The notes under the pieces: model-generated
What the model saw: only the letters and a program-made list of their open reading frames with translations
What the model was told of the DNA's origin: nothing
Database searches by the model: none
In this document: piece after piece, positions 17,054-25,332 of the stretch
How positions within the stretch are numbered: the first letter of the stretch is position 1
Layout of the letters: each line of letters opens with the position of its first letter
Made by a program: the position numbers and the translations under genes
DNA from: Gammaproteobacteria bacterium
Lineage (GTDB): Bacteria; Pseudomonadota; Gammaproteobacteria; JAJDYQ01
NCBI GenBank assembly: GCA_026196145.1
Contig: JAPHTU010000168.1
Coordinates: 1-40,677, forward strand
DNA: 40,677 bases
Direction of reading: 5' to 3'

Positions 17054-19348
17054 CTAATCCGAATTCTGCCGATCCCCCTCTTCCTCCTGAAGTCGCCGGC
17101 GGAAGTGAGTCAGTAATTTCTTCCTCAATTTTGCTTGCTGGTGCTTGGCCGCTGCCGTCTTGCGCTTACGGGCCAGTTCAATAACGGTTTCCTGGGCTGA
17201 AGTTTGTACTTCGCCAGCCTCGGATAACGGGATGTAACGACCATCTGACTGCATCTCCCAGCAGTGCTTTTTGCTGGAAAGCTGCACGTCTAGCATCAAC
17301 CTGAGTTCCTGGCGCAATTTTAAATTATCCACCGGCGCCACCACCTCGACACGACCTTCCAGATTACGCTTCATCAGGTCGGCGGAGCCGATGTAATATT
17401 CTTCATCTCCACCGTTCTTGAAATAGTAGATACGGGCATGTTCCAGAAATTGCCCAAGCACACTGATTACACGCGCACTCTCACTGACACCGGCAACACC
17501 GGGGCGAAAGCGACAGGTATCACGCACAATCAGATCTACCTTCACCCCGACCTGTGAAGCCCGATAAAGCGCCTTGGTAATATCAGCATCTTCCAGCGCA
17601 TTCATCTTGAACTGGATATGACCCGGTTCATCGGCTGTGTGCACGCTGATCTCCCGCTTGATCTTGTCCAGCAGGGACTTTTTCAGGGTATAGGGTGCTG
17701 CCAGAATCTTTCGATAGGTTGGCGGCGGTGAGTAACCGGTAAGATAATTAAAAAGCTCGGTCAGGTCCTGGGTAATCTGGTCATCACCGGTCAGCATACC
17801 CAGATCACAATACAGGCGTGCGGTACCCGCATGGTAGTTGCCGGTACCGACGTGCGCATAACGTTTCAGGCCATTGAAATCCTTGCGAACCACCAGAATG
17901 ATCTTGCTGTGCGTCTTCAGGCCAACGACGCCGTAGGTCACATGAATCCCGGCCTGCTCCAGGCGGCGAGCCCAGCGGATATTTGCCGCCTCATCAAAAC
18001 GTGCCTTGAGCTCAATCAAGACCGCGACCTGCTTGCCATTGGTGGCGGCCTGGATCAGCGTCTGGATAATCTCACCTTCTGCAGAAGTCCGGTAAAGCGT
18101 CATCTTGATGGCCAGTACCTTGGGGTCCTCACTGGCCTTACGCAGAAACCGACCGACTGTTGAACCAAAGGCCTCATACGGATGCTGTAGCAATATGGCA
18201 CCCCGGTCACGAATAATATGAAAAATATTACGCGGATCATGCGCCAGACGTGGGTGCTCTATTGGCTTATGCAGTGGATCATGCAGTTCGGCGATATCCA
18301 GACCAGCAATTTCAAACAGGTCCTGTATCCCCAGCAATATTTCCGACTCGAAGACGTCACTGCTCTCATCCAGCATAAGCTCTGCTGCCAACATACCCCG
18401 ATGAGTCTTGTTCATGCCTTTCATTACCTGCAGGCGCACGATAGACGCGAAGTGCCTGTGCCGCAGCTCGGTTTCAATCATGGCAAGCAGGTCCTCTGCC
18501 TCCTCTTCATCCAGCTCCACTACTGCATTACGGGTCACACGAAATAGCTCGCACGACACAATTTCCATACCGGGGAACAGCAGGTCCATGTTATTGGTAA
18601 CGGCGTCATCCAGCGTCACAAAGGTATTGTCGTCACCAACCCGCAGAAACCTGGGTGCCACATCCTTGCTGACAGGTACCTTGACACGCGCCAGGTGCAC
18701 CTGGCTCCCACCCGGGTGGCGAATACTGACAAGCAGATTTAACGCCAGGTTTGAAATAAACGGAAAGGGATGACCGGGATCCATGGCCAGTGGCGTCAGG
18801 ACCGGGAAAATATTCTCGATAAAGTCCTTGCGCAGGGAAGCCTGCTGACTGGCAGTAAGGTCCTTGAAATTCGTCAGGTGGATACCGTGGTCATCCAATT
18901 CTTTCAGCAGACCGTCAAAAATAGTCTTTTGTTTTTTATTCAGCTTATGTACCACGGCCTGACATTCTGTCAATTGCTGCTGCGGAGTACGCCCATCAAC
19001 TGTAGGCACTCGGACACCGGCAGCTATCTGTTGTTTGAGGCCACCAATACGCTTCATGAAGAACTCATCAAGGTTATTGCCGACTATCGCCATGAACTTG
19101 ACCCGTTCCAGCAGTGGCACATCCGGATCCTCTGCCATGGCCAATACCCGCCAGGTAAAATCCAGCCAGGTCAATTCACGGTTGAGGTAAAGCTCTGATG
19201 AATCCAGGTCAATCGGTTTTCCCGACGCAACCAGTTGCTTTGACTTTTCATTCGAACTATTCCGACTTACACGGGGTTGCTTGCGTGGCGCAGCAGTTTG
19301 AGCGCGCGACGAGCCTGCAGAACCGGTTTTTACTATAGACTCACCCAT
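17054..19348 (-). CDS. ppk1: Polyphosphate kinase 1
   Basis: This enzyme makes polyphosphate from ATP through a phosphohistidine intermediate. The 764-residue product carries the Ppk1 landmarks: ELTWLDFTWRVL and GNNLDEFFMKRIGG in the N domain, KMTLYRTSAEGEI, GLKTHSKIILVVR (the first catalytic His region), YAHVGTGNYHAGTARLYCD, LEHARIYYF (second His) and YIGSADLMKRNLEGRVE. It is longer than the E. coli enzyme (688) owing to a basic, Ser-rich N-terminal extension of about 45 residues and a Lys/Arg-rich C-terminus. It is the first gene of a probable ppk1-uspA-Na/Pi operon and diverges from the corC-like genes over an AT-rich 225-base gap. Confidence 0.96.
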   Translation of the reverse strand: MGESIVKTGSAGSSRAQTAAPRKQPRVSRNSSNEKSKQLVASGKPIDLDSSELYLNRELTWLDFTWRVLAMAEDPDVPLLERVKFMAIVGNNLDEFFMKRIGGLKQQIAAGVRVPTVDGRTPQQQLTECQAVVHKLNKKQKTIFDGLLKELDDHGIHLTNFKDLTASQQASLRKDFIENIFPVLTPLAMDPGHPFPFISNLALNLLVSIRHPGGSQVHLARVKVPVSKDVAPRFLRVGDDNTFVTLDDAVTNNMDLLFPGMEIVSCELFRVTRNAVVELDEEEAEDLLAMIETELRHRHFASIVRLQVMKGMNKTHRGMLAAELMLDESSDVFESEILLGIQDLFEIAGLDIAELHDPLHKPIEHPRLAHDPRNIFHIIRDRGAILLQHPYEAFGSTVGRFLRKASEDPKVLAIKMTLYRTSAEGEIIQTLIQAATNGKQVAVLIELKARFDEAANIRWARRLEQAGIHVTYGVVGLKTHSKIILVVRKDFNGLKRYAHVGTGNYHAGTARLYCDLGMLTGDDQITQDLTELFNYLTGYSPPPTYRKILAAPYTLKKSLLDKIKREISVHTADEPGHIQFKMNALEDADITKALYRASQVGVKVDLIVRDTCRFRPGVAGVSESARVISVLGQFLEHARIYYFKNGGDEEYYIGSADLMKRNLEGRVEVVAPVDNLKLRQELRLMLDVQLSSKKHCWEMQSDGRYIPLSEAGEVQTSAQETVIELARKRKTAAAKHQQAKLRKKLLTHFRRRLQEEEGDRQNSD

Positions 19349-19573
19349 TACTCATTGCTCCAACGTAATATTATGCTCGATGCGATCCGACTGACCATAC
19401 GCCTAAATATATTACAACTATGTAACAAATATCATGAAATATTAAATATATTATGTAACTTCCTAATATCTATAACATTAGTTGATGCAGATCAAATATA
19501 AAGCTTCAAGTTATTCCAAAAAAAAGGCATAGTACAATGCTTATAATAAAGGAGCACTGACCGGGATCAACTG
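19349..19573. promoter_or_regulatory. Divergent AT-rich promoter region between ppk1 and the corC-like pair
   Basis: This gap must drive both directions. It contains two copies of TATGTAAC (19419-19426 and 19452-19459), the first inside an imperfect palindrome TTAC-AACTAT-GTAA, and TACAAT (19533-19538) or TATAAT (19542-19547) as -10 candidates for the plus strand. I see no match to a full Pho box. Exact start sites cannot be assigned. Confidence 0.4.
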
Positions 19574-21181
19574 ATGGATGGATTTCTACAATATCTACTC
19601 ATCTACTGGGCCGACTCCCTGGAGTACTTCGCGTTCGAGCATGCGCGTCTTTCTGAACCCGACATGGTCGCTCGTCTGGTCCTTCAAGGCTTCCTACTCA
19701 TAGGGTCCGCTTTTTTCTCCGGTTCTGAAACCGCGCTGTTTTCCCTGTCTCGCCTGGACCTGCAAAAACTGCGGCGTGAGCGCAACCGCCACTCAGAGAC
19801 ACTGCATGCCCTGCTTGACCAGCCCAGGCGACTGATCATATCTATCCTGTGTGGTAATGAACTGGTCAATATTGCGGCCTCTATCAACATGGCCAGCATC
19901 CTCATCAGTCTGTATGGCATAGAGAAGGCGCCCTGGGTCACCCTCATCGTTATGGTACCGCTGCTACTGGTGTTTGGTGAAATCACGCCCAAGACGATTG
20001 CCATCTCCAACCCGATACGGGTGTGTACTACCCTGGTCGCAACGCCAATGAATCTCTGGGTGAAATTTATCACCCCGCTACGCTGGTTAATTCGTGGCGC
20101 AGCCGATCGCATTACGACTCTGTTTGTCGGTGAGGAAAAGGCGGCGGAAAACATTCTTCATGTAGACGAGTTCAAATCCCTGGTTGAAGAAGTGGCCAAG
20201 GAGGGAAATATCGACGCTACCGAGCGTGCGCTGATCTACAACCTGCTGGAGGCAGGTGACACCGAAATCGTTGAGATCATGACACCCCGCACACGTACCG
20301 CCTTTCTCAACGCTGAACTCGAGGTACCGGAAATAGTTGAATGTTTTATGGAATATCGCCATCCACGTGTGCCGGTATTCCGCACGCACAAGGATAAAAT
20401 GGTTGGTTTTATCCATGCGGAAGACGTGCTGCGCCTGATTCTGGATAACGCGGATTTATCTGCCCTGAAACTCGAAGACATCATGCATCCCGCGGTCGTT
20501 GTCCCACCGACCAAAAAAGTTGACGAGATGTTCGATTTCTTCCAGAACAACAATGCCCGTGCTGCGGCCGTACTCAATGAATTTGGTGGCGTAGAGGGAT
20601 TTGTCACCATGAAGGATGTTTTAACCTTTATATTCGGACAGATTTCCGGAGAAATTACCGGCCATGAACATTACCAGGAGCGTGATGAAAACGTCTATGA
20701 AATTCCTGGTGATATGAAGCTGAATGATTTTAATAATCTGACTAACTTTGGAATTGAGGATCCACGCATGACCACCATAGGCGGCGTGGCCTTCAGGCAT
20801 CTGGACAGACTACCCAAGGAAGGCGATGCCGTTACCGTAGAAGGTATCGTGATCTCGGTATTGAAGATGGATGGGCACCGCATCGCAGATGTCCGGGTAA
20901 GCCGTGGCTCGGTTGCGGAAGAAGAAGCAGATAGTGAAACAGAAGATCTCGAAAATTCCGAGGCACGGGATACCGATACCAGTAGTGATGCAGAGGCTGA
21001 TACTTCTGTTACTGCAAATGATGGGGATAGTGCCGAGAGCAATGTCAGGGAATTTACCGCCCCGGACAAAGGCAAACCACCTGCAGGTACAGTCGCAGAA
21101 CAATTATCTGCAAACGAGCAATCGGTATCTGCGTCCAGTGAGGACGACAAGATTGCACACATTGACCCGGGGAGAAAATGA
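19574..21181 (+). CDS. CNNM/HlyC-CorC family transporter with acidic tail
   Basis: This 535-residue protein has a DUF21 membrane domain (about residues 30-210, with FFSGSETALFSLSRLDLQKL and LVFGEITPKTIAISNP). A CBS pair follows (about 215-350, with EIMTPRTRTAFL), then a CorC_HlyC domain (about 365-450, with GEITGHEHYQERDENVYEIP) and an extra Ser/Asp/Glu-rich tail of about 85 residues. The family is linked to Mg/Co efflux or to membrane-integrity functions. Its stop overlaps the start of a second family member (ATGA). The Shine-Dalgarno signal is weak; AAGGAG lies about 20 bases upstream of the ATG. Confidence 0.87.
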   Translation: MDGFLQYLLIYWADSLEYFAFEHARLSEPDMVARLVLQGFLLIGSAFFSGSETALFSLSRLDLQKLRRERNRHSETLHALLDQPRRLIISILCGNELVNIAASINMASILISLYGIEKAPWVTLIVMVPLLLVFGEITPKTIAISNPIRVCTTLVATPMNLWVKFITPLRWLIRGAADRITTLFVGEEKAAENILHVDEFKSLVEEVAKEGNIDATERALIYNLLEAGDTEIVEIMTPRTRTAFLNAELEVPEIVECFMEYRHPRVPVFRTHKDKMVGFIHAEDVLRLILDNADLSALKLEDIMHPAVVVPPTKKVDEMFDFFQNNNARAAAVLNEFGGVEGFVTMKDVLTFIFGQISGEITGHEHYQERDENVYEIPGDMKLNDFNNLTNFGIEDPRMTTIGGVAFRHLDRLPKEGDAVTVEGIVISVLKMDGHRIADVRVSRGSVAEEEADSETEDLENSEARDTDTSSDAEADTSVTANDGDSAESNVREFTAPDKGKPPAGTVAEQLSANEQSVSASSEDDKIAHIDPGRK

Positions 21182-22440
21182 TGGAACTGATTGTTTTTCT
21201 ACTCATCATGCTGTTTCTGCTGTTCCTCAAAGGCTTTTTTTCAGGGTCAGAGATTGCCCTGGTCAACTCTGACAAGCTGAAACTGCACCACAAGGCCAAC
21301 CAGGGCAGCAAGGGAGCGCAGCTGGTTCTCAAGCTGTTTGAAACTCCTGATGTTCTACTGGGAACCACACTGGTAGGTACCAATATTTTTACCATTGCCC
21401 TGACCACACTCGGCACCATGTTTCTGATACGTTATTTCGGTGCGAGCGGCGAATTCTATGCCCTACTGATATACACACCACTATTCCTGATCCTTGGTGA
21501 AATTGTTCCCAAGAGTATCTACCAGCAAAAGTCTGATGTACTGGCGCCAATAGTCGTTTACCCGTTACGTTTTTTTTCGTGGCTGTTCTACCCGCTGGTA
21601 TTTGTATTTTCACGCATCGCCAGACTGGGCGCACGTATCGTTGGCGGCGGCAAAACCGAACAGAACGTATTCATTACCAGGGAACAGATTCGCTCCCTCG
21701 TTGAAATGGCCGAGCGGGGTTCAAATGTAGATGCCTTCGACCGCGGGCGCATCAAACGAGTCATTCGTTTTGCCGAAACCACCGTTGGCGAAGCCATGAT
21801 CCCGGTAGCTGAAATTACCGCAATTGGCGAGAAACAGAATACCCGCGATGCAATCGACCTTGTTCGTCGCCGTGGCTACAATCGTCTGCCGGTGTCTCGG
21901 AAAAATATCAGCGATATCGTCGGCATCGTCACCCTGACCACCTGGGATCTGATGGATCGTGAACTTCCCGGCAAGGATTTATCGGAATTCATTCAGCCTG
22001 CCCTATACGCCTCCGCCTATCAGACCATAGATGAACTACTGCCCATCCTGAGGCAGCGCAAGGACCATATGGCCATCGTGGTGGATGAATTTGGTTCCGC
22101 TGTCGGCATGATTACCATGGAAGACATCCTTGAAGAGGTCGTTGGAGAAATCGATGTCGGCTATGACTTTGAAGAGTACCTGCCCAGGCGCAAGCGCATC
22201 TTCGAGATGCTAGATGAAGAGGTCTACCTGATGGACGCGCGTCTGCCGATTTCAGAGGCCAACGAAGTACTCTTCACACAGTTACCGGCGACTGAAAATC
22301 ACACCTTGGGAGGACTGGTTGTCGCACGCCTGCGCCGCATCCCGGTAGAAGGCGACAGTATCACTGAGGAGGGTTATCGCTTTACGGTAGAAGAGGCAAC
22401 CGAGCGATCAATTGTGAGATTACGTGTGGAGCGCATGTAG
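21178..22440 (+). CDS. Second CNNM/HlyC-CorC family transporter
   Basis: This 420-residue protein has the same layout without the acidic tail: DUF21 membrane part (KGFFSGSEIALVNSDKLKLH, LILGEIVPKSIYQQ), CBS pair (GEAMIPVAEITAIG, HMAIVVDEFGSAVGMITMED) and a C-terminal CorC_HlyC domain. There are two consecutive ATGs; the second (21181) is better spaced from GGGGAG. It overlaps the previous gene by four bases, so the two paralogues are made together and may form a heterodimer. The two proteins have diverged well beyond a recent duplication. Confidence 0.87.
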   Translation: MMELIVFLLIMLFLLFLKGFFSGSEIALVNSDKLKLHHKANQGSKGAQLVLKLFETPDVLLGTTLVGTNIFTIALTTLGTMFLIRYFGASGEFYALLIYTPLFLILGEIVPKSIYQQKSDVLAPIVVYPLRFFSWLFYPLVFVFSRIARLGARIVGGGKTEQNVFITREQIRSLVEMAERGSNVDAFDRGRIKRVIRFAETTVGEAMIPVAEITAIGEKQNTRDAIDLVRRRGYNRLPVSRKNISDIVGIVTLTTWDLMDRELPGKDLSEFIQPALYASAYQTIDELLPILRQRKDHMAIVVDEFGSAVGMITMEDILEEVVGEIDVGYDFEEYLPRRKRIFEMLDEEVYLMDARLPISEANEVLFTQLPATENHTLGGLVVARLRRIPVEGDSITEEGYRFTVEEATERSIVRLRVERM

Positions 22441-22542
22441 TGTCGTAATAGTCTCTACCAACTATATTTATAGATACCTGGACGAACCGGGGGTATCACT
22501 CCCTGGTCTGTTTGTACGAAAATTTGTCAGGGGGATAACTAG

Positions 22543-24090
22543 ATGTACAGGACGGCGGAACTGGGGCGCAAGATCCCCAAAAAGGAATTCGAGGAACGTG
22601 AGCTGGTATTGAGGCAGGAACTGCTGGAGTTACAGCAGGAATTGCTCAATCAAGCAGACTTTCCGGTCATTGTTGTCATGGCAGGTGTAGACGGCGCCGG
22701 TAAAGGCGCCACGGTCAATATGCTGAACGAATGGATGGATCCCCGCTGGCTGGTGACCAGCGCCTATGGAGAACCCTCTGACGAGGAACGGCAACGCCCC
22801 ACTTACTGGCGCTTCTGGCGTGACCTGCCCCCCAAGGGGCGTATCGGATTATTTCTAAGTTCCTGGTATTCAAGGCCCGTGCTCGATCATGTTTACAATG
22901 ACATTGGTGCAAACACATTCAGCCAGCATCTGGATCGCATATTGGCGTTTGAAAAGGAACTGACTGATGACGGTGCGGTCATTCTCAAATTCTGGATGCA
23001 CCTTAGCCGTGACGAGCAAAAAAGACGTTTAAAATGCCTGGAGAAAGACCCGCTCACCAGTTGGCGTGTAACCGACACAGACTGGAAAAACTGGAAACTG
23101 TATGACAGCTTCATTGAAGTCGGCGAACGCACCATTATGCGCACCAGTACCGGACTGGCGCCCTGGACAATAGTTGAAGGCATGGACCATCGATACGCCT
23201 GCATTACGGTTGGCGAAATGATTCGGGACACCATCCGTCGCAAGCTTGAAGAATCAAAACTGGCCCGGGAAGTAAAGGCAAAGTTGCAGGCTGATTCGTC
23301 TGAAGAAGAGGCCCCGGTCATCAGTGATGATGAAGCAGGCAATATTATTCAGGAGGAGGCCGAGCCACCAATCACCGTGCTCAGCGTACTGGAAATGTCG
23401 AAGACACTGACCAAGTCCAGCTACAAATCACAGCTAAAAAAATACCAGGCGGAACTCAACCTGCTACACCGCCGCGCCCTGAAAAAAGGTGTCTCCACAA
23501 TCATGGTGTGCGAAGGCCCGGATGCAGCCGGCAAGGGCGGCGCCATTCGGCGCGTGACTGCTGCGCTTGATGCCCGAAACTTCCGCGTGCTGCCGTTCGC
23601 TGCTCCAACAGATGAAGAAAGTGCCCAGCATTACCTGTGGCGATTCTGGCGCCATCTGTCGCGTGCGGGTCGATTGACCATTTTTGATCGCAGCTGGTAC
23701 GGGCGCGTACTGGTCGAACGGGTCGAGGGATTTGCCACGGAAGATGAATGGCGCCGCGCCTATGCCGAGATCAATGACTTCGAGGAGCAACTCACCGAAC
23801 ATGGCATCGTGCTGCTCAAGTACTGGATTCATATCACGGAAGAGGAACAGCTGGCCCGCTTCGAAGCCCGTGAGCAGACACCGCACAAACGCTGGAAGCT
23901 CACGGATGAAGACTGGCGAAACCGTGAGAAGTGGCACGATTACTCAGTGGCGGTACATGACATGGTGCAACATACAGATACAAGGTCTGCGCAGTGGACC
24001 CTGGTAGAAGGTAACGATAAACGCTACGCGAGGATCAAGGTTCTTAAGACACTATGCGAGGGGCTGGAAGATGCCCTGGGAAAGGAGTGA
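22543..24090 (+). CDS. pap: Polyphosphate:AMP phosphotransferase (two-domain PPK2, class II)
   Basis: This 515-residue enzyme is expected to make ADP from AMP using polyphosphate. It has two fused PPK2 domains. Domain 1 has a Walker A-like AGVDGAGKGATV at about 47-58 but a degenerate lid/Walker B region (LFLSSWYSRPVL). Domain 2 has GPDAAGKGGAIRRV near 325 and the canonical IFDRSWYGRVLVERVEG. Two-domain proteins of this length are class II PPK2 (Pap), in which the C-terminal domain carries the active site. GGGGGA lies seven bases before the ATG. With ppk1 nearby, the locus can both make polyphosphate and spend it for nucleotide recharge. Confidence 0.92.
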   Translation: MYRTAELGRKIPKKEFEERELVLRQELLELQQELLNQADFPVIVVMAGVDGAGKGATVNMLNEWMDPRWLVTSAYGEPSDEERQRPTYWRFWRDLPPKGRIGLFLSSWYSRPVLDHVYNDIGANTFSQHLDRILAFEKELTDDGAVILKFWMHLSRDEQKRRLKCLEKDPLTSWRVTDTDWKNWKLYDSFIEVGERTIMRTSTGLAPWTIVEGMDHRYACITVGEMIRDTIRRKLEESKLAREVKAKLQADSSEEEAPVISDDEAGNIIQEEAEPPITVLSVLEMSKTLTKSSYKSQLKKYQAELNLLHRRALKKGVSTIMVCEGPDAAGKGGAIRRVTAALDARNFRVLPFAAPTDEESAQHYLWRFWRHLSRAGRLTIFDRSWYGRVLVERVEGFATEDEWRRAYAEINDFEEQLTEHGIVLLKYWIHITEEEQLARFEAREQTPHKRWKLTDEDWRNREKWHDYSVAVHDMVQHTDTRSAQWTLVEGNDKRYARIKVLKTLCEGLEDALGKE

Positions 24091-24206
24091 ACATCATCAC
24101 AGTACTACCCTACATAAAAATGTAATATTTAGCAGGTAACATTGGCAGTAACATCGACTGATGGGAATCAGCCACTCATTGTAATTATTTTCAGGGGACA
24201 CCCGGC

Positions 24207-24650
24207 ATGGGCAAGGTCATAGCTCCATCGTACTCTCACAAACAGTCTGCTGTCGTGCCCTACCGTAAAAACGGCGGTATCCTGGAAGTACTTCTGATTA
24301 CATCGCGCCGAAAGAAACAATGGATCATCCCCAAGGGTATCAAGGAGCCGCACCTCTCCCCCCAACATTCCGCAGCCAAAGAGGCCTTTGAGGAGGCCGG
24401 ACTTGTAGGCAAGGTATCGCACCTGCCAATTGGCAGCTACAAGCACCAGAGGTGGTGCAATACGACCTGCACGGTAAAAGTGTACTGTATGAAGGTGCAA
24501 AAGATGCATGACAAGTGGGATGAGCCCTGGAGGAAGCGCAAGTGGGTACCTTTCCACACCCTTCCCGATCGCATTCAAAAACCGGAACTACTGCGGGTTG
24601 TTCTTAAACTGCCGGACTTCCTGCAAGACAAACCTATCAAATGGATCTGA
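24207..24650 (+). CDS. Nudix hydrolase (diphosphoinositol/diadenosine polyphosphate type)
   Basis: This 147-residue single-domain protein has QSAVVPYRKNGGILEVLLIT at the start of the fold and WIIPKGIKEPHLSPQHSAAK leading into the box helix KEAFEEAGLVG. The Nudix box is atypical: the usual Arg before the first Glu is Lys, and an upstream Glu is missing, but the EExG core remains. The PKGI(K/H)EP form is like DIPP/Ap4A-type Nudix enzymes that cut pyrophosphate bonds in inositol pyrophosphates, dinucleoside polyphosphates or polyphosphate. It is a clear relative of the Nudix half of the fusion at 31473-32441. It sits 13 bases before the CYTH gene. Confidence 0.82.
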   Translation: MGKVIAPSYSHKQSAVVPYRKNGGILEVLLITSRRKKQWIIPKGIKEPHLSPQHSAAKEAFEEAGLVGKVSHLPIGSYKHQRWCNTTCTVKVYCMKVQKMHDKWDEPWRKRKWVPFHTLPDRIQKPELLRVVLKLPDFLQDKPIKWI

Positions 24651-24663
24651 CTGCGAGCCGATA

Positions 24664-25140
24664 ATGGGCATTGAAATCGAAAGAAAGTATCTGCTTAAGA
24701 GTGATGGCTGGCGAAAAGATATCGACCGCTCACAAATCTACCGACAGGGTTATCTGAAACAGGACGGGAAATGCACGGTACGTGTGCGTATTGGTGGCAA
24801 GCAGGCACACCTCAACATCAAGGGCGCCAGCAAATCTATCAGCAGGGCCGAATATGAATATGAGATCCCCATGCAGGAGGCTGGCGAGATGCTCGACAAC
24901 CTGTGCGTTGGCTCCGTCATAGAAAAAACCAGGCACCTCGTCAAACACGGCAGCCATATCTGGGAGATCGACGTCTTCCAGGGTGATAATGCGGGTCTCA
25001 TCGTTGCGGAGATTGAGCTGAGCGCGGAAGACGAATCATTCGAACGCCCCGCATGGTTGGGGGAAGAGGTTTCCGAGGACCCGCGTTACCTCAATGCCTC
25101 GCTGGTAACCAAACCGTTTTGTAGCTGGGATAGCGAATAG
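24664..25140 (+). CDS. CYTH-domain triphosphatase-like protein
   Basis: This 158-residue protein starts at the ATG at 24664, giving MGIEIERKYLL, in which E4-I5-E6-R7-K8 is the CYTH ExExK metal/triphosphate motif. Charged tunnel strands follow: TVRVRIGGKQAHLNIKG, AEYEYEIPMQEA, IEKTRHLV, WEIDVFQGDNAGLIVAEIEL. Small bacterial CYTH proteins commonly hydrolyse inorganic tripolyphosphate or nucleoside triphosphates; fewer are adenylate cyclases. Placement 13 bases after the Nudix gene and downstream of pap favours a short-chain polyphosphate role. Its 3' end is repeated in decayed form at 27253-27384. Confidence 0.87.
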   Translation: MGIEIERKYLLKSDGWRKDIDRSQIYRQGYLKQDGKCTVRVRIGGKQAHLNIKGASKSISRAEYEYEIPMQEAGEMLDNLCVGSVIEKTRHLVKHGSHIWEIDVFQGDNAGLIVAEIELSAEDESFERPAWLGEEVSEDPRYLNASLVTKPFCSWDSE

Positions 25141-25147
25141 CGCTGCC

Positions 25148-25175
25148 TCAGGGGTGACGACTGTAGTTACCCTGA
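25148..25175 (+). other. Hairpin just after the CYTH stop codon
   Basis: TCAGGGGTGAC (25148-25158) and GTTACCCTGA (25166-25175) pair with one bulged G and one G-U wobble. It follows the CYTH stop by seven bases without a U tract, so it may protect the mRNA end rather than terminate. Confidence 0.35.
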
Positions 25176-25250
25176 TAATGGCTGCCGGGTAGGTACACAT
25201 TAACGGCCACTGTATACAACGAACCGGCTATTCAGGCGAAAAGTTGGGGA

Positions 25251-25318
25251 AGGTGATTCCCGGGTATATGCTGCCAACAACTGGCCAGGAAAATACCCGG
25301 GAAGATTATAAATCACCT
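25251..25318. other. Long nested inverted repeat between convergent CYTH and PiT genes
   Basis: An inner perfect 11-bp repeat TTCCCGGGTAT / ATACCCGGGAA (25257-25267 and 25293-25303) is nested in an outer AGGTGAT / ATCACCT (25251-25257 and 25312-25318). The two genes converge on it, so a bidirectional transcription-stop role is possible, although no T tract follows on either strand. Confidence 0.4.
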
Positions 25319-25332
25319 GTTTATTGACGGGA

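Noticed and set aside
19419-19459. Possible Pho box in the ppk1 upstream region
   Set aside because: The two TATGTAAC copies are 33 bases apart and do not match the CTGTCAT direct-repeat spacing of PhoB sites.
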